Source: Pollutiaquabacter sp046052345
GTDB taxonomy: Bacteria; Bacteroidota; Bacteroidia; AKYH767-A; 2013-40CM-41-45
Assembly (NCBI GenBank): GCA_046052345.1
Contig: JBJOMN010000035.1
Span: forward strand, 119,269-183,268
DNA length: 64,000 nt
Direction: 5' to 3'
The first letter of the stretch is position 1. Every line of letters begins with the position of its first letter. The notes below the pieces were generated by a model. It did no database searches. It was given only the letters and a program-made list of their open reading frames with translations, and was not told the DNA's origin. Below are positions 25,993 through 35,636 of the stretch, piece after piece. The translations under genes and the position numbers were made by a program.

Positions 25993-28854
25993 TCAGGCCA
26001 TCAGTTCCTCGTACTGCTCCATCGGGGGACATGCACAGACCAGATTGCGGTCGCCGTAGGCATTATCCACTCGACCAACCGCCGGCCAGAATTTGTGGGT
26101 TACGACATACGGTAACGGCAAGGCCGCCTTCTGCCTGGAATATGAATGGTTCCAGTCGTTCTTGGTCACCTCCAGCATCGTATGGGGGGCGTTCTTGAGG
26201 ACATTGTCCTTACGGTCTGCTTCCCCGTTTTCAATCTCCTCGATTTCGCGGCGGATGGAAATCATCGCGTCACAGAAACGGTCCAGTTCTCCTTTCGGTT
26301 CGCTTTCCGTAGGCTCTATCATGATGGTTCCCGGTACCGGGAACGACATCGTCGGTGCATGGAACCCGTAGTCCATCAGTCGCTTGGCGATATCTTCCAC
26401 CTCGATACCGGCCGATTGCTTGAAAGGACGACAATCCAGGATCATCTCGTGTGCCACGCGGCCGTTGGAACCGGTATACAGGACAGGATAATGTTTTTCG
26501 AGACGTGATTTGATATAGTTCGCATTCAGGATCGCATAGCGAGTCGCATCCGTCAATCCTTCACCGCCCAGCATCTTGATGTATGCATAGGAGATGAGCA
26601 GTATGCTTGCGCTTCCCCACGGAGCCGCGGAAACTGCAGTCGTGTTTCCTCCCGTCTTCACCAGCGGGTGGGACGGAAGGAAGGGGGCGAGATGGGCTGC
26701 AACGCCGATCGGTCCCATGCCGGGTCCTCCGCCCCCGTGAGGTATCGCGAAGGTCTTGTGAAGATTCAAATGGCAGACATCTGCTCCGATGGTGTGCGGA
26801 TTGGTCAATCCCACCTGCGCGTTCATGTTGGCGCCGTCCATGTAGATCTGTCCGCCGCAGTCGTGGATGATCGAGGTGATCTCCTTGATGCCCTCCTCGA
26901 AAACCCCGTGCGTAGAGGGATAGGTGACCATCAGGCAGGAAAGGTGGTCCTTGTGCAGCTCCGCTTTGGCACGCAGGTCGCTGAGGTCTATGTTGCCCAT
27001 GTCGTCGCACTTGACAACGACCACCTTCATGCCGGCCATCACCGCGCTGGCAGGGTTGGTGCCGTGGGCGGACGAGGGGATCAATGCGACATCGCGATGG
27101 CCTTCTCCGCGGCTGTGATGATAGGCACGGATCACCATGAGTCCTGCATATTCGCCCTGGGCACCGGAGTTCGGTTGGAGCGATACGGCGCTGAAGCCGG
27201 TTACCGTGCAGAGATATTCTTCGAGTTCACTGATCATCTTGCGGTACCCGGCAGCTTGTTCGACAGGTGCGAACGGATGCAGTCCGCCCCATTCGCGCCA
27301 GCTCACGGGAATCATCTCGGAGGTGGCGTTCAGCTTCATCGTGCAAGAGCCGAGGGCGATCATCGAATGGTTCAGGGAGAGGTCCTTCTTCTCGAGATAA
27401 GCGATGTAACGGAGCATCTGCGTCTCTGCATGATGGCCGGAGAAGACAGGATGGGTCAGGAAGGCAGAGGTGCGCTTGAGCTGGCCTTTGATCACTTCCG
27501 TGTTGCTTGCTTTGTCAGTAACAGCGGTTCCTTTCGCTGCGGCGAAAATGGCGGCGATTTCCCGCACATCGGTTTCGGATACGGTCTCGTTGAGACTGAT
27601 GGTGACCGAAGAGTCCCCGATATACCGGAAATTGATACCTGCGGCTTCGGCGGCGGTACGGATGGCGGCGGTATGCTTGCCCGTTTCGATATGAAGGGTG
27701 TCGAAATAGGTCGGGTTCGCTTGCACGTATCCCGCACCTTTCAGTAACGCGTCAAGTTCGGAGGCTTGGGCATGGATCCTGCCGGCGATCTTTCGCAGAC
27801 CTTCCGGTCCGTGATACACTGCGTACATGCCCGCCATTACGGCAAGCAGCACCTGTGCGGTACAGATGTTGGAAGTGGCTTTGTCGCGGCGGATATGCTG
27901 CTCTCTCGTCTGCAAGGCCATGCGCAACGCCCTGTTGCCTTGCGCATCTATCGATACGCCGATGATCCGGCCGGGCATTTCCCGTTTGTAAGATTCCCTG
28001 GCGGCGAAGAAGGCGGCGTGCGGTCCGCCGTATCCCATCGGCACCCCGAAACGCTGACTGTTTCCGTATACGATATCGGCGCCCCATTCGCCCGGAGGCG
28101 TCAGCATGGTCAGTGAGAGAAGGTCGGCACCTACTGCCACCTGCACGTCGTGCTGTTTCACCTGCTTCACCCACGCGGAGTAATCGGTGACAGCGCCGTT
28201 CACGGCAGGATATTGCAGGATGGCTCCGAAGAAGGAGCCGTCGATTTGCACGCTTCGGTGGTCGCCGATCACCAGCTCGATGCCGAGCGGCTCGGACCGC
28301 GTCTTGAGCACGTCGATGGTCTGGGGAAGACAATCGACCGAAACAAAGAGTTTGTTCGCATTGCGCTGTACACTTTCCTTGCTGCGGGCAGCGTGGAAGA
28401 CGTGCATCGCTTCAGCAGCCGCAGTGGCTTCGTCGAGCAGCGAGGCGTTGGCGATCTCCATGCCGGTGAGGTCGATCACCATCGTCTGGTAATTCAACAG
28501 CGCCTCCAGACGACCTTGGGCGATTTCTGCCTGGTAGGGAGTATAGGCGGTATACCATCCCGGGTTCTCGAAGATGTTCCGGAGAATGACGCCGGGAGTG
28601 ATGGTATCGTGATAGCCCAGACCGATGTAGGAACGGAAAACCTTATTCTCCTCCGCAAGTTTCCGCAATTCCGAAAGATAGACGTGCTCGGGCATCGCCG
28701 AGGGCATCGCAAGGCTTTGACGTAATCGAATGGAGGAAGGCACGGTCTCGTCAATCAGCTGGTCGAACGACGAAACACCGATTTCGCGCAGCATTTCAGC
28801 GGTCTGCGCAGCATCCGGACCGATATGTCGGCGGGAAAATGAAACGGAGGACAT
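25993..28854 (-). CDS. gcvP: Glycine dehydrogenase (glycine cleavage P protein)
   Basis: A 953-residue PLP enzyme of the fused alpha-beta type; it decarboxylates glycine and passes the aminomethyl group to GcvH lipoate. The N-terminus reads FSRRHIGPDAAQ. The PLP-lysine lies in HLNLHKTFAIPHGGGGPGMG near residue 700. I start at the ATG at 28854, which gives the family N-terminus; a longer in-frame form from 28902 adds an unlikely extension. A TACCTTTA box at 28884-28891 precedes it. gcvT and gcvH are not in the window. Confidence 0.95.
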   Translation of the reverse strand: MSSVSFSRRHIGPDAAQTAEMLREIGVSSFDQLIDETVPSSIRLRQSLAMPSAMPEHVYLSELRKLAEENKVFRSYIGLGYHDTITPGVILRNIFENPGWYTAYTPYQAEIAQGRLEALLNYQTMVIDLTGMEIANASLLDEATAAAEAMHVFHAARSKESVQRNANKLFVSVDCLPQTIDVLKTRSEPLGIELVIGDHRSVQIDGSFFGAILQYPAVNGAVTDYSAWVKQVKQHDVQVAVGADLLSLTMLTPPGEWGADIVYGNSQRFGVPMGYGGPHAAFFAARESYKREMPGRIIGVSIDAQGNRALRMALQTREQHIRRDKATSNICTAQVLLAVMAGMYAVYHGPEGLRKIAGRIHAQASELDALLKGAGYVQANPTYFDTLHIETGKHTAAIRTAAEAAGINFRYIGDSSVTISLNETVSETDVREIAAIFAAAKGTAVTDKASNTEVIKGQLKRTSAFLTHPVFSGHHAETQMLRYIAYLEKKDLSLNHSMIALGSCTMKLNATSEMIPVSWREWGGLHPFAPVEQAAGYRKMISELEEYLCTVTGFSAVSLQPNSGAQGEYAGLMVIRAYHHSRGEGHRDVALIPSSAHGTNPASAVMAGMKVVVVKCDDMGNIDLSDLRAKAELHKDHLSCLMVTYPSTHGVFEEGIKEITSIIHDCGGQIYMDGANMNAQVGLTNPHTIGADVCHLNLHKTFAIPHGGGGPGMGPIGVAAHLAPFLPSHPLVKTGGNTTAVSAAPWGSASILLISYAYIKMLGGEGLTDATRYAILNANYIKSRLEKHYPVLYTGSNGRVAHEMILDCRPFKQSAGIEVEDIAKRLMDYGFHAPTMSFPVPGTIMIEPTESEPKGELDRFCDAMISIRREIEEIENGEADRKDNVLKNAPHTMLEVTKNDWNHSYSRQKAALPLPYVVTHKFWPAVGRVDNAYGDRNLVCACPPMEQYEELMA

Positions 28855-28970
28855 AGGGAATATGGGTCGTTTTTTAAGGACTGTAAAGGTAGTGAATAAC
28901 ACTGTGTCGGGGAAGTGGTTTTTGCTCTTGAAAAGCAGTAAATTGGCGGTATTCCAGGGCTGCTTCCCCC

Positions 28971-29564
28971 ATGAAAAAAGGTGCTTTATTCCTCCTTCTT
29001 GCGCTGTATGCGCTGAGCCTGTCCGCTCAGGAAACCATTACCCTGCTCAATGGGAAAGTCATACCGGCCTCGAGGGTGAAAATCGATGAATTCAGCATCT
29101 CCTATAGCAAGGACACAGCAGGAGGTTTCCGCCGCATCGATAATTACCGGGTGTTCAGTGTTACGCAATCGGACGGATCGGAGACGGTTGTGTACCGTAA
29201 AGACCCTGAGGATTCCCTGGACTTCACCCCTGAGCAGATGCGGTTGTTCATTCAGGGCGAACAGGAGGCGGACCGGAATTTCAAAGGCTACTTCAATATG
29301 GGGACCGCTGCAGCAGTAGGTGCCGGCGCCAGCTATTTCGCCATATGGGGATTGTTGGTTCCACCGCTTTATTCCACCGTCGTTGGCGGCTTCTCTCCTG
29401 ATATGGAAATGGCAGACCTTTCCGATCCCTCCAAACGCAACATCCCCGAGTTCTGCGAAGGCTATCAGCGGAAGGTCCGTGACAGGAAGATCCGTCAATC
29501 CTTCGTAGCAGGCATGATCGGTTTCGCAGCCGGATTCATTCTTTTTACTACTTTGAGTAACTAA
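28971..29564 (+). CDS. Secreted or membrane-associated protein of unknown function
   Basis: A 197-residue protein with a signal peptide (MKKGALFLLLALYALSLSAQ). The N-terminal part (ITLLNGKVIPASRVKIDE) looks like a short beta domain seen in Bacteroidota envelope proteins. Two further hydrophobic segments follow (GTAAAVGAGASYFAIWGLL and near the C-terminus FVAGMIGFAAGFILF). No family assigned. Four bp separate it from the UbiA-like gene, so the two are likely co-expressed. Confidence 0.65.
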   Translation: MKKGALFLLLALYALSLSAQETITLLNGKVIPASRVKIDEFSISYSKDTAGGFRRIDNYRVFSVTQSDGSETVVYRKDPEDSLDFTPEQMRLFIQGEQEADRNFKGYFNMGTAAAVGAGASYFAIWGLLVPPLYSTVVGGFSPDMEMADLSDPSKRNIPEFCEGYQRKVRDRKIRQSFVAGMIGFAAGFILFTTLSN

Positions 29565-29568
29565 TGTC

Positions 29569-30429
29569 ATGATAGCGGACTTTCCTTCATCTTTACGAAG
29601 GATCTTCCTCTTCAGTCACCTTTACCTGGCCTGCTGCGCCGGCGCGCTGTACCTCCATACCTTGTCATTGTGCGGAAAATCGCTGCACCTTACACCTTCC
29701 TTGATGGTGTTGATGGCCGCTACCGTGGTCTATTACAATTTCCATAAGCTCTCCTACCGGTTAGATTCGATCGCTCCTGCCCATTTGTGGAAGTCGCTGA
29801 CGGATCCGTCCGTGCGTGTCGCCGACAGGATCCTTTTTCTTTTCGGCGGCGCAACGTTCATGTTCTGTTTCCTGAAGCTTTCCGTCGCCTTGAAATTGGC
29901 ATGGTGTGCCATGACCGCCTGTGCATTGCTCTACTCCGTTCCCCTGTTGGCTTTTACAGGATTGCGCCGTTTACGCGAAATCCCTTCGGTCAAATCCGCC
30001 CTTGTCGCTGCGGTCTGGGCAACGGTCACAGGCGTCTTTCCCTTGTTGGAGGATGCTAGCTTTTCGGCGGAACCCGGACCGTGGTTCATGTTCTTTTCAA
30101 GGTTCGCACTTGTATTCGCGTTGTGTGTCCCTTTCGAGATCCGGGACCAGAACAGGGAACAGGCCCGGAACCTTCCTTCCGTCATGCAGTTCGGCCGTAG
30201 CCGCGTCATCGCCGCAGCTGCCGTTCTGCTGCTGACAGCTGCAACGGTGCAACTGTTGTCTTTCATCGATGACCGGTTACCCTTGAATGCGTTTATTAGT
30301 CTTTTAATTCCCGGACTGACGGCAGCTGTGCTCATGCTGGTCACCCGACCGACGTGGCCGGGCTGGTATTTCAAGCTGGTGGTGGACGGTGTCATGTTGC
30401 TGCCGCTGGTTTTGCTTATCTTGGCGTGA
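29569..30429 (+). CDS. UbiA-superfamily-like membrane protein
   Basis: A 286-residue protein with about eight transmembrane helices arranged like UbiA prenyltransferases. At the first aspartate-rich loop (normally NDxxDxxxD) it has YYNFHKLSYRLD, and at the second it has PFEIRDQNREQARN. Both metal-binding motifs are therefore degenerate, so catalysis of a normal prenyl transfer is doubtful. It probably belongs to a divergent Bacteroidota branch. The gene starts 4 bp after the previous one and the next starts 2 bp after its stop. Confidence 0.6.
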   Translation: MIADFPSSLRRIFLFSHLYLACCAGALYLHTLSLCGKSLHLTPSLMVLMAATVVYYNFHKLSYRLDSIAPAHLWKSLTDPSVRVADRILFLFGGATFMFCFLKLSVALKLAWCAMTACALLYSVPLLAFTGLRRLREIPSVKSALVAAVWATVTGVFPLLEDASFSAEPGPWFMFFSRFALVFALCVPFEIRDQNREQARNLPSVMQFGRSRVIAAAAVLLLTAATVQLLSFIDDRLPLNAFISLLIPGLTAAVLMLVTRPTWPGWYFKLVVDGVMLLPLVLLILA

Positions 30430-30431
30430 AG

Positions 30432-30857
30432 ATGTTGAAGAAGTATCCGACAGAAGCCTTCGACCACTTGGTCGCCGCAGTACGGGACAAGGATGAATCC
30501 GCACAGGAGTGGTTGGCATCCAACGGATATCCGGAGCTGTATCATTTCCTCGACGCCATCGAGGACGTCGAGGTCTCCTTCCGGTGGTTGCTGGACAACG
30601 GTTTCCGCCATTTTGCTGCTGTCGTAGACGGTCTTTCGGGAAAAGACCAGGCAAAGGCATGGCTCATCAGGTCAGGATATCCTGCTCTGGCTGCTTTCAT
30701 CGAAGCGTGCGACGGCAGCGCGCAGGCGGTGAAATTCCTTGTGAATGCCGGTGAAAAAGGATGGGTGCTCGTGGCCCGCGAGATCAATGCCCGCGAGAAA
30801 AAGAAACAGAAGAATTTCTTCTGGAACTTCTTAAACTTCGGAAACCCCTTCCGCTAA
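30432..30857 (+). CDS. Conserved-looking helical protein of unknown function
   Basis: A 141-residue protein starting MLKKYPTEAFDHLVAAVRDK. It is a string of amphipathic helices with an internal repeat of the form WLxxNGYPELxxFLDA, DNGFRHFAAVVDG and IRSGYPALAAFIEA, about 34 residues per unit. The tail is basic (REKKKQKNFF). Its last 27 bases overlap the end of hemL on the other strand. I do not recognise the family. Confidence 0.6.
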   Translation: MLKKYPTEAFDHLVAAVRDKDESAQEWLASNGYPELYHFLDAIEDVEVSFRWLLDNGFRHFAAVVDGLSGKDQAKAWLIRSGYPALAAFIEACDGSAQAVKFLVNAGEKGWVLVAREINAREKKKQKNFFWNFLNFGNPFR

Positions 30858-32150
30858 GGCGGAGTAGACCTCGTCCAGTGAGTCGCAGATGACGCCTGCA
30901 GCTTTTTCCAGGACGGAAGAGGAGTGGGCCGCTGATACAAAGCCGACTTCGTAACCGGAGGGGCCGAGGTAGACGCCTTTTTCAAGCAGTACGCCGTACA
31001 GTTTACGGAACTTGTCCATTCCCGCCGGATCTATTTCCGCCGAACTTCGAATAGCGCCGGACGAGGTGAACGCGAACCAGAATATCGATCCGATCGAGAA
31101 CACCTTGAAGTCATAACCTTTTTGGGCCGCGTGCCGGTTTAGGATTTCCGTGAAACCGATCGTCCTTTTTTCCTGGTCTTCGTAAAAACCTGGTCTGAGG
31201 CATTCCGAAAGCTGTGCATGACCTGCCGCCATGGCGACCGGATTTCCGGACAGCGTACCTGCCTGATAGACGTCTCCCTCCGGAGCGATCCTGGACATGA
31301 TCTCCCGGCTTCCGCCATAAGCACCTACGGGCATTCCTCCTCCGATGATTTTTCCGAAGGTGATGATGTCCGGTTGAATGCCGTAATAGCCGGCAGCTCC
31401 CTCGAATCCTACCCTGAAACCGGAAATCACTTCGTCGAAAATGAGGAGCACCCCGTGTTTTTTCGTGATATCCCGAAGGAACTGGAGGTATTCCTTTTCC
31501 TGGAGCAGGAGTCCGTTATTCGCCGGAATCGGTTCGATGATGACGGCGGCGATGTCGTGGGAGAAGTCCGAGAGGGCCACCTCTGCCGCCCGCCGGTCGT
31601 TCAAAGGCACCACGATGGTGTCCTTGGCGACAGATTCAGGAATACCGGCCGAACTGGAGATGCCGAAAGTGCTCAATCCGCTACCGGCTTTCACGAGCAA
31701 AGAATCCACGTGACCATGATAGCATCCCTCGAATTTGAGTATCAGCGGTCTGCCGGTATACCCGCGGGCCAGTCGCAAGGCGGACATCACGGCTTCCGTT
31801 CCGGAACTGACAAACCGGATCTTTTCGATATATCGGTGGTTGGACAGGATCAACTCCGCCAGTTCGTTTTCCTTCCGCGTAGGTGCCCCGAAGGATGTAC
31901 CGGAATAGACCGCCTCGATGATCTTTTCCCTGACCGCTTGAGCGTTGTGTCCCAGGATAAGCGGACCCCAGGAACAGCAGAAATCGATGAAGGTGTTGCC
32001 GTCCGCATCCGTGATATGGCAGCCGTCACCTTTCTCCATGAAAAGGGGCGTACCACCGACGGACCGGAAGGCCCGCACAGGGGAATTGACCCCTCCGGGG
32101 AAAAATCCGTTTGCCTTTTTGAACAGCTCTTCGGAACGTGCTCTTTTCAT
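30831..32150 (-). CDS. hemL: Glutamate-1-semialdehyde 2,1-aminomutase
   Basis: A 439-residue class III aminotransferase-fold enzyme making 5-aminolevulinate for haem in the C5 pathway. Seen are FFPGGVNSPVRAF near the start, GTEAVMSALRLARGYTG, the PLP aspartate in LLIFDEVISGFR and the lysine in TFGKIIGGGMPVGAYGG. I start at the ATG at 32150 (MKRARSEELF). Its 3' end overlaps the convergent gene at 30432-30857 by 27 bp. It is divergent from kynU, 72 bp away. Confidence 0.95.
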   Translation of the reverse strand: MKRARSEELFKKANGFFPGGVNSPVRAFRSVGGTPLFMEKGDGCHITDADGNTFIDFCCSWGPLILGHNAQAVREKIIEAVYSGTSFGAPTRKENELAELILSNHRYIEKIRFVSSGTEAVMSALRLARGYTGRPLILKFEGCYHGHVDSLLVKAGSGLSTFGISSSAGIPESVAKDTIVVPLNDRRAAEVALSDFSHDIAAVIIEPIPANNGLLLQEKEYLQFLRDITKKHGVLLIFDEVISGFRVGFEGAAGYYGIQPDIITFGKIIGGGMPVGAYGGSREIMSRIAPEGDVYQAGTLSGNPVAMAAGHAQLSECLRPGFYEDQEKRTIGFTEILNRHAAQKGYDFKVFSIGSIFWFAFTSSGAIRSSAEIDPAGMDKFRKLYGVLLEKGVYLGPSGYEVGFVSAAHSSSVLEKAAGVICDSLDEVYSALAEGVSEV

Positions 32151-32221
32151 TTTGCAGAATCGGTTAAATGAAGTAATCTCGCTGTCCCAAAGGTCGGAAG
32201 ATTTCCCGAAGCAGTACAACC

Positions 32222-33505
32222 ATGTTCCAGAATACCCTTGAATTCGCTCTCCAATCGGACCGGGCGGATTCCCTGAGTTCCTTCCGGGAGCGTTTCTATT
32301 TCCCTCAGGTCAACGGAAAGGACGCCGTTTATTTCACCGGTAATTCCCTGGGCCTCCAGCCCCGTTCCACCCAGCATTATATCTTGAATGAACTGGAGGA
32401 CTGGGCTACTTTCGGTGTCGAAGGGCATTTTCATGCCCGTATGCCTTGGTTCAGCTACCAGGACTTCCTGACCGAGCAAATCGCCGAGGTGTTGGGCGCC
32501 AAACCGGTCGAGGTGGTGTCGATGAATTCGCTTACGACCAATCTCCATCTACTGATGATATCCTTTTATCGTCCGACCCCGACACGGTACAAGATCATCT
32601 GCGAGTACGATGCCTTTCCCTCGGACCTCTATGCCGTGCAGTCCCAGACGGCCTTTCACGGTTTCGATCCGGAAAAGGCTGTCGTCTACCTGAAGCCGCG
32701 GGAAGGCGAAGTCGCATTGCGTGATGAGGACGTCGTTCAGGCCATCCGCGAGCACGGTGATTCCGTGGCTACCGTCATGCTGGGAGCGGTCAACTACTAC
32801 ACCGGACAATTCTTCGATATACCTTCCATTACATCCGCTGCACACGAAGTCGGTGCGACCTGCGGCTTCAACCTCGCCCATGCGGCCGGAAACGTTTCTC
32901 TCCGACTGCACGACTGGCAAGCGGATTATGCCTGCTTCTGCTCCTACAAATACCTGAATGCAGGACCGGGAGGAGTCTCGGGTATCTTCGTGCACGAACG
33001 CCACGCCGACGATTCCTCGCTTCCCCGACTGGCTGGGTGGTGGGGCAACGATCCTGATACACGCTTCAAGATGCCGCGCACATTCGTGCCGGCAAAGGGG
33101 GCGCGCAGCTGGCAACAGAGCAATGCGCCGGTACTTTCCATGGCCGCCCTCAAGGCCAGCCTGGACATTTTCCGCGAGGCCGGCATGGATCGTCTGCGGA
33201 ATAAAAGCGAACAGCTGACCGGTTACCTGGAATTCATCGTCCGCTCCCTGAACGCCGCTCTCCCCGAACCACTCATCCGTATCATTACTCCGGAAAATCC
33301 GGCTCGTCGGGGCTGCCAGTTGTCGTTGGTATTCAACCGGCACGGGAAGACGCTATTCCGCAAACTCACCGAGCGCGGTGTCATCGTGGATTGGAGGGAG
33401 CCGGATGTGATCCGTGCGGCGCCTGTGCCGCTCTACAATTCCTTCGAAGACGTCTTTCGTTTCGGGGAGATACTGTCAGAGGAACTGAAACAACTCGGAT
33501 ATTGA
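32222..33505 (+). CDS. kynU: Kynureninase
   Basis: A 427-residue PLP enzyme that cleaves kynurenine or 3-hydroxykynurenine to (3-hydroxy)anthranilate and alanine. Marks are FTGNSLGLQPRST near the start, FNLAHAAGNVSL, and the PLP-lysine in CFCSYKYLNAGPGG. It is followed, after a 7-bp-repeat array, by kynurenine 3-monooxygenase, so the pair makes 3-hydroxyanthranilate, a precursor of NAD or a catabolite of tryptophan. Tryptophan dioxygenase and 3-hydroxyanthranilate dioxygenase are not in the window. Confidence 0.93.
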   Translation: MFQNTLEFALQSDRADSLSSFRERFYFPQVNGKDAVYFTGNSLGLQPRSTQHYILNELEDWATFGVEGHFHARMPWFSYQDFLTEQIAEVLGAKPVEVVSMNSLTTNLHLLMISFYRPTPTRYKIICEYDAFPSDLYAVQSQTAFHGFDPEKAVVYLKPREGEVALRDEDVVQAIREHGDSVATVMLGAVNYYTGQFFDIPSITSAAHEVGATCGFNLAHAAGNVSLRLHDWQADYACFCSYKYLNAGPGGVSGIFVHERHADDSSLPRLAGWWGNDPDTRFKMPRTFVPAKGARSWQQSNAPVLSMAALKASLDIFREAGMDRLRNKSEQLTGYLEFIVRSLNAALPEPLIRIITPENPARRGCQLSLVFNRHGKTLFRKLTERGVIVDWREPDVIRAAPVPLYNSFEDVFRFGEILSEELKQLGY

Positions 33506-33527
33506 AATAAACTTCTTTTTTTCATCG

Positions 33528-33569
33528 GGTGTCACCCTCTGCTCGTCACCCGCCACCTGTCATCCATCC
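33528..33569. repeat. Heptad (7-bp) array between kynU and kmo
   Basis: Six degenerate 7-bp units; the clearest are CTCGTCA, CCCGCCA and CCTGTCA. The array ends 1 bp before the kmo ATG. Confidence 0.6.
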
Positions 33570-33570
33570 C

Positions 33571-34914
33571 ATGTCCAACAAGAAGAACATCATCATCCTC
33601 GGCTCCGGTCTTGTCGGGAGCCTTCTTTCCATTTATCTGGTTCGTCGCGGCTATAATGTGACGGTATATGAACGTCGCCCGGACATGCGAAAGGAGAAGA
33701 TTTCCGCAGGCCGATCCATCAACCTGGCACTTTCCGACCGCGGCTGGCGCGGACTTGAAGGCGTGGGTATCGCGGAGGATATCCGTCGCATCGGCATACC
33801 GATGCATTCGCGCATGATGCACAGTGTCGACGGAAAACTCACCTCTCAGCGCTACGGAGAAGGAGACCAGGCCATCTATGCCACTTCACGCGGCATTCTT
33901 AATTGCGAGATGATGAACCTTGCGGAGAAGAACGGTGTCAGGATCCATTTCAATCATCGGTGCATGCACGTCGATCTTGAACGCAAACGCGCCGATTTCG
34001 AGACCTCCTCCGGGGAGAAGTTGTCCGTCACCGGCGACCTGATTTTCGGATCGGACGGTGCATTCTCCGCCCTGAGGCTGGCCATGCAACTCTCTACCGA
34101 CCGGTTCCAGTATTCGCAGTCGTATCTGGCGCATTCCTACAAGGAGTTGCTCATTCCCGGAACGGACGACGGCGGCTTCCGCATGGAGAAGAATTGCCTC
34201 CACATCTGGCCGCGCGGAGGTTACATGATGATCGCCCTTCCCAACCTTGACGGAAGCTTCACGTGTACGCTCTTCTTCCCGGTCGACGGCGATCCTTCCT
34301 TTGCGACACTCACCTCCCGTGAGAAAGTACGCGACTTTTTCTCTTCCGTATTCCCCGATGCGGTGCCGCTGATGCCGACGCTCGAGGACGATTTCTTCGG
34401 AAACCCTACCGGGTCGCTTGTTACCGTGCAATGCTTTCCTTGGGCCTACAAGGACCATACCTGTCTGATCGGAGATGCCGCGCATGCGATCGTGCCGTTT
34501 TACGGGCAAGGGATGAACTGCGGTTTCGAGGACTGCACGGTATTGGATGCCCTGCTCGACGAGCACAAGGATGACTGGACCAAAGTGCTGCCGGCCTTCG
34601 AGCACTCCCGCAAGCCCAACGCCGATGCCATCGCCGACCTGGCCCGGATGAACTTCATCGAAATGCGTGACCGTGTCGGACAGCCTTCGTTTCTGCTCCA
34701 GAAGAAAATCGAAGCACGGTTCCATGAGAGACATCCCCAAAAGTGGTTGCCCCTGTATTCACAGGTCACCTTTTCCGATATCCCGTACTCTGAGGCGCTT
34801 GCGAACGGCCTCCGTCAGGAGGAAATCATGCGTCAGGTGATGAGCCTGCCGTCCATCGAGCAGCAGTGGGATTCTCCCGAGGTCGAGAAGATGATCCTGG
34901 AAATGATCGGTTAG
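33571..34914 (+). CDS. kmo: Kynurenine 3-monooxygenase
   Basis: A 447-residue FAD and NADPH-dependent aromatic hydroxylase. The N-terminal dinucleotide fold reads IIILGSGLVGSLLSIYLVRR. The DG motif is in FGSDGAFSALR, and the FAD-ribose motif GDAAHAIVPFYGQGMNCGFE is at about residue 300. The C-terminus has the hydrophobic helices of the bacterial KMO form. I start at the ATG at 33571; an in-frame GTG at 33529 would translate the repeat array. The stop overlaps the convergent hydrolase gene by 4 bp. Confidence 0.93.
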   Translation: MSNKKNIIILGSGLVGSLLSIYLVRRGYNVTVYERRPDMRKEKISAGRSINLALSDRGWRGLEGVGIAEDIRRIGIPMHSRMMHSVDGKLTSQRYGEGDQAIYATSRGILNCEMMNLAEKNGVRIHFNHRCMHVDLERKRADFETSSGEKLSVTGDLIFGSDGAFSALRLAMQLSTDRFQYSQSYLAHSYKELLIPGTDDGGFRMEKNCLHIWPRGGYMMIALPNLDGSFTCTLFFPVDGDPSFATLTSREKVRDFFSSVFPDAVPLMPTLEDDFFGNPTGSLVTVQCFPWAYKDHTCLIGDAAHAIVPFYGQGMNCGFEDCTVLDALLDEHKDDWTKVLPAFEHSRKPNADAIADLARMNFIEMRDRVGQPSFLLQKKIEARFHERHPQKWLPLYSQVTFSDIPYSEALANGLRQEEIMRQVMSLPSIEQQWDSPEVEKMILEMIG

Positions 34915-35549
34915 CCGATGATGAACGGATTGCTTCTTCGTTCTTCACCGATGGTTGTCGAAGGGCCGTGCCCTGAATAGACCCTGACAGCATCCTCGAG
35001 CGTCAGCATACGTTCATGGATGGAACGTATCAGCAAGTCGTAGTCCCCGCCCGGCAGGTCCGTGCGCCCGATGCTTCCTTTGAACAGCACATCTCCTGAA
35101 AATACCGTCTTGTGCTCTGCAGAAAAGAAGGCAACATGTCCCGGACAGTGGCCCGGAACGAAGATGACCTTCAATCCGGTGCTTCCGAACGTGACGGTGT
35201 CACCGTCGTTCAGGAATCGACCGGGTTCAGGAGAAGGGGTGGCTCGGATGCCCCATACCTCTCCGTACAGATGTCCCGCCTTTAGCAGCTCCAGGTCGGC
35301 CGGATGTAATTCCGGAAGCAGTTTCCAGGTGCGGTAAACGAATTCATTCCCCAGGATATGGTCCAGATGGGCATGGGTGTTCAGCAACCTGACCGGCGTG
35401 AGATTCTCAGAACGTATGTAGTCAGATAGCCGCTGCTGTTCTTCCGCGGTATAACAGCCCGGGTCGATGATCACGCATTCGCCGGTCGAATCGCTGACTA
35501 CATAGGTGTTCTCTTCGAACGGATTGAAAACAAAGGACTTGACAAGCAT
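34911..35549 (-). CDS. Metallo-beta-lactamase-fold hydrolase
   Basis: A 212-residue protein of the glyoxalase II-like branch. The zinc motif THAHLDH is near residue 62, with further ligands in GHCPGHVAFF, FSGDVLF and YSGHGPST. Length and ligands fit small hydroxyacylglutathione hydrolase-like thioesterases, but the substrate is unknown. I start at the ATG at 35549, since a longer frame would run into the divergent neighbour's 5' end. A TAAATTTG box lies 42 bp upstream. Confidence 0.85.
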   Translation of the reverse strand: MLVKSFVFNPFEENTYVVSDSTGECVIIDPGCYTAEEQQRLSDYIRSENLTPVRLLNTHAHLDHILGNEFVYRTWKLLPELHPADLELLKAGHLYGEVWGIRATPSPEPGRFLNDGDTVTFGSTGLKVIFVPGHCPGHVAFFSAEHKTVFSGDVLFKGSIGRTDLPGGDYDLLIRSIHERMLTLEDAVRVYSGHGPSTTIGEERRSNPFIIG

Positions 35550-35591
35550 GGGAGGCGTTGGCAGGAAAGGATCTGGTCGTCCTGCGAACAG

Positions 35592-35599
35592 CAAATTTA
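35592..35599 (-). promoter_or_regulatory. -7 promoter box of the hydrolase gene
   Basis: TAAATTTG on the minus strand is an exact match. On the plus strand TACCTTAG at 35602-35609, one mismatch from consensus, could serve the divergent gene. Confidence 0.5.
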
Positions 35600-35636
35600 A
35601 GTACCTTAGCCTCACGTGGTCCGAAACGTGCCTGAA

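Noticed and set aside
26668..27747. 359-codon open frame antisense to gcvP
   Set aside because: Same reason; gcvP is unambiguous on the other strand.
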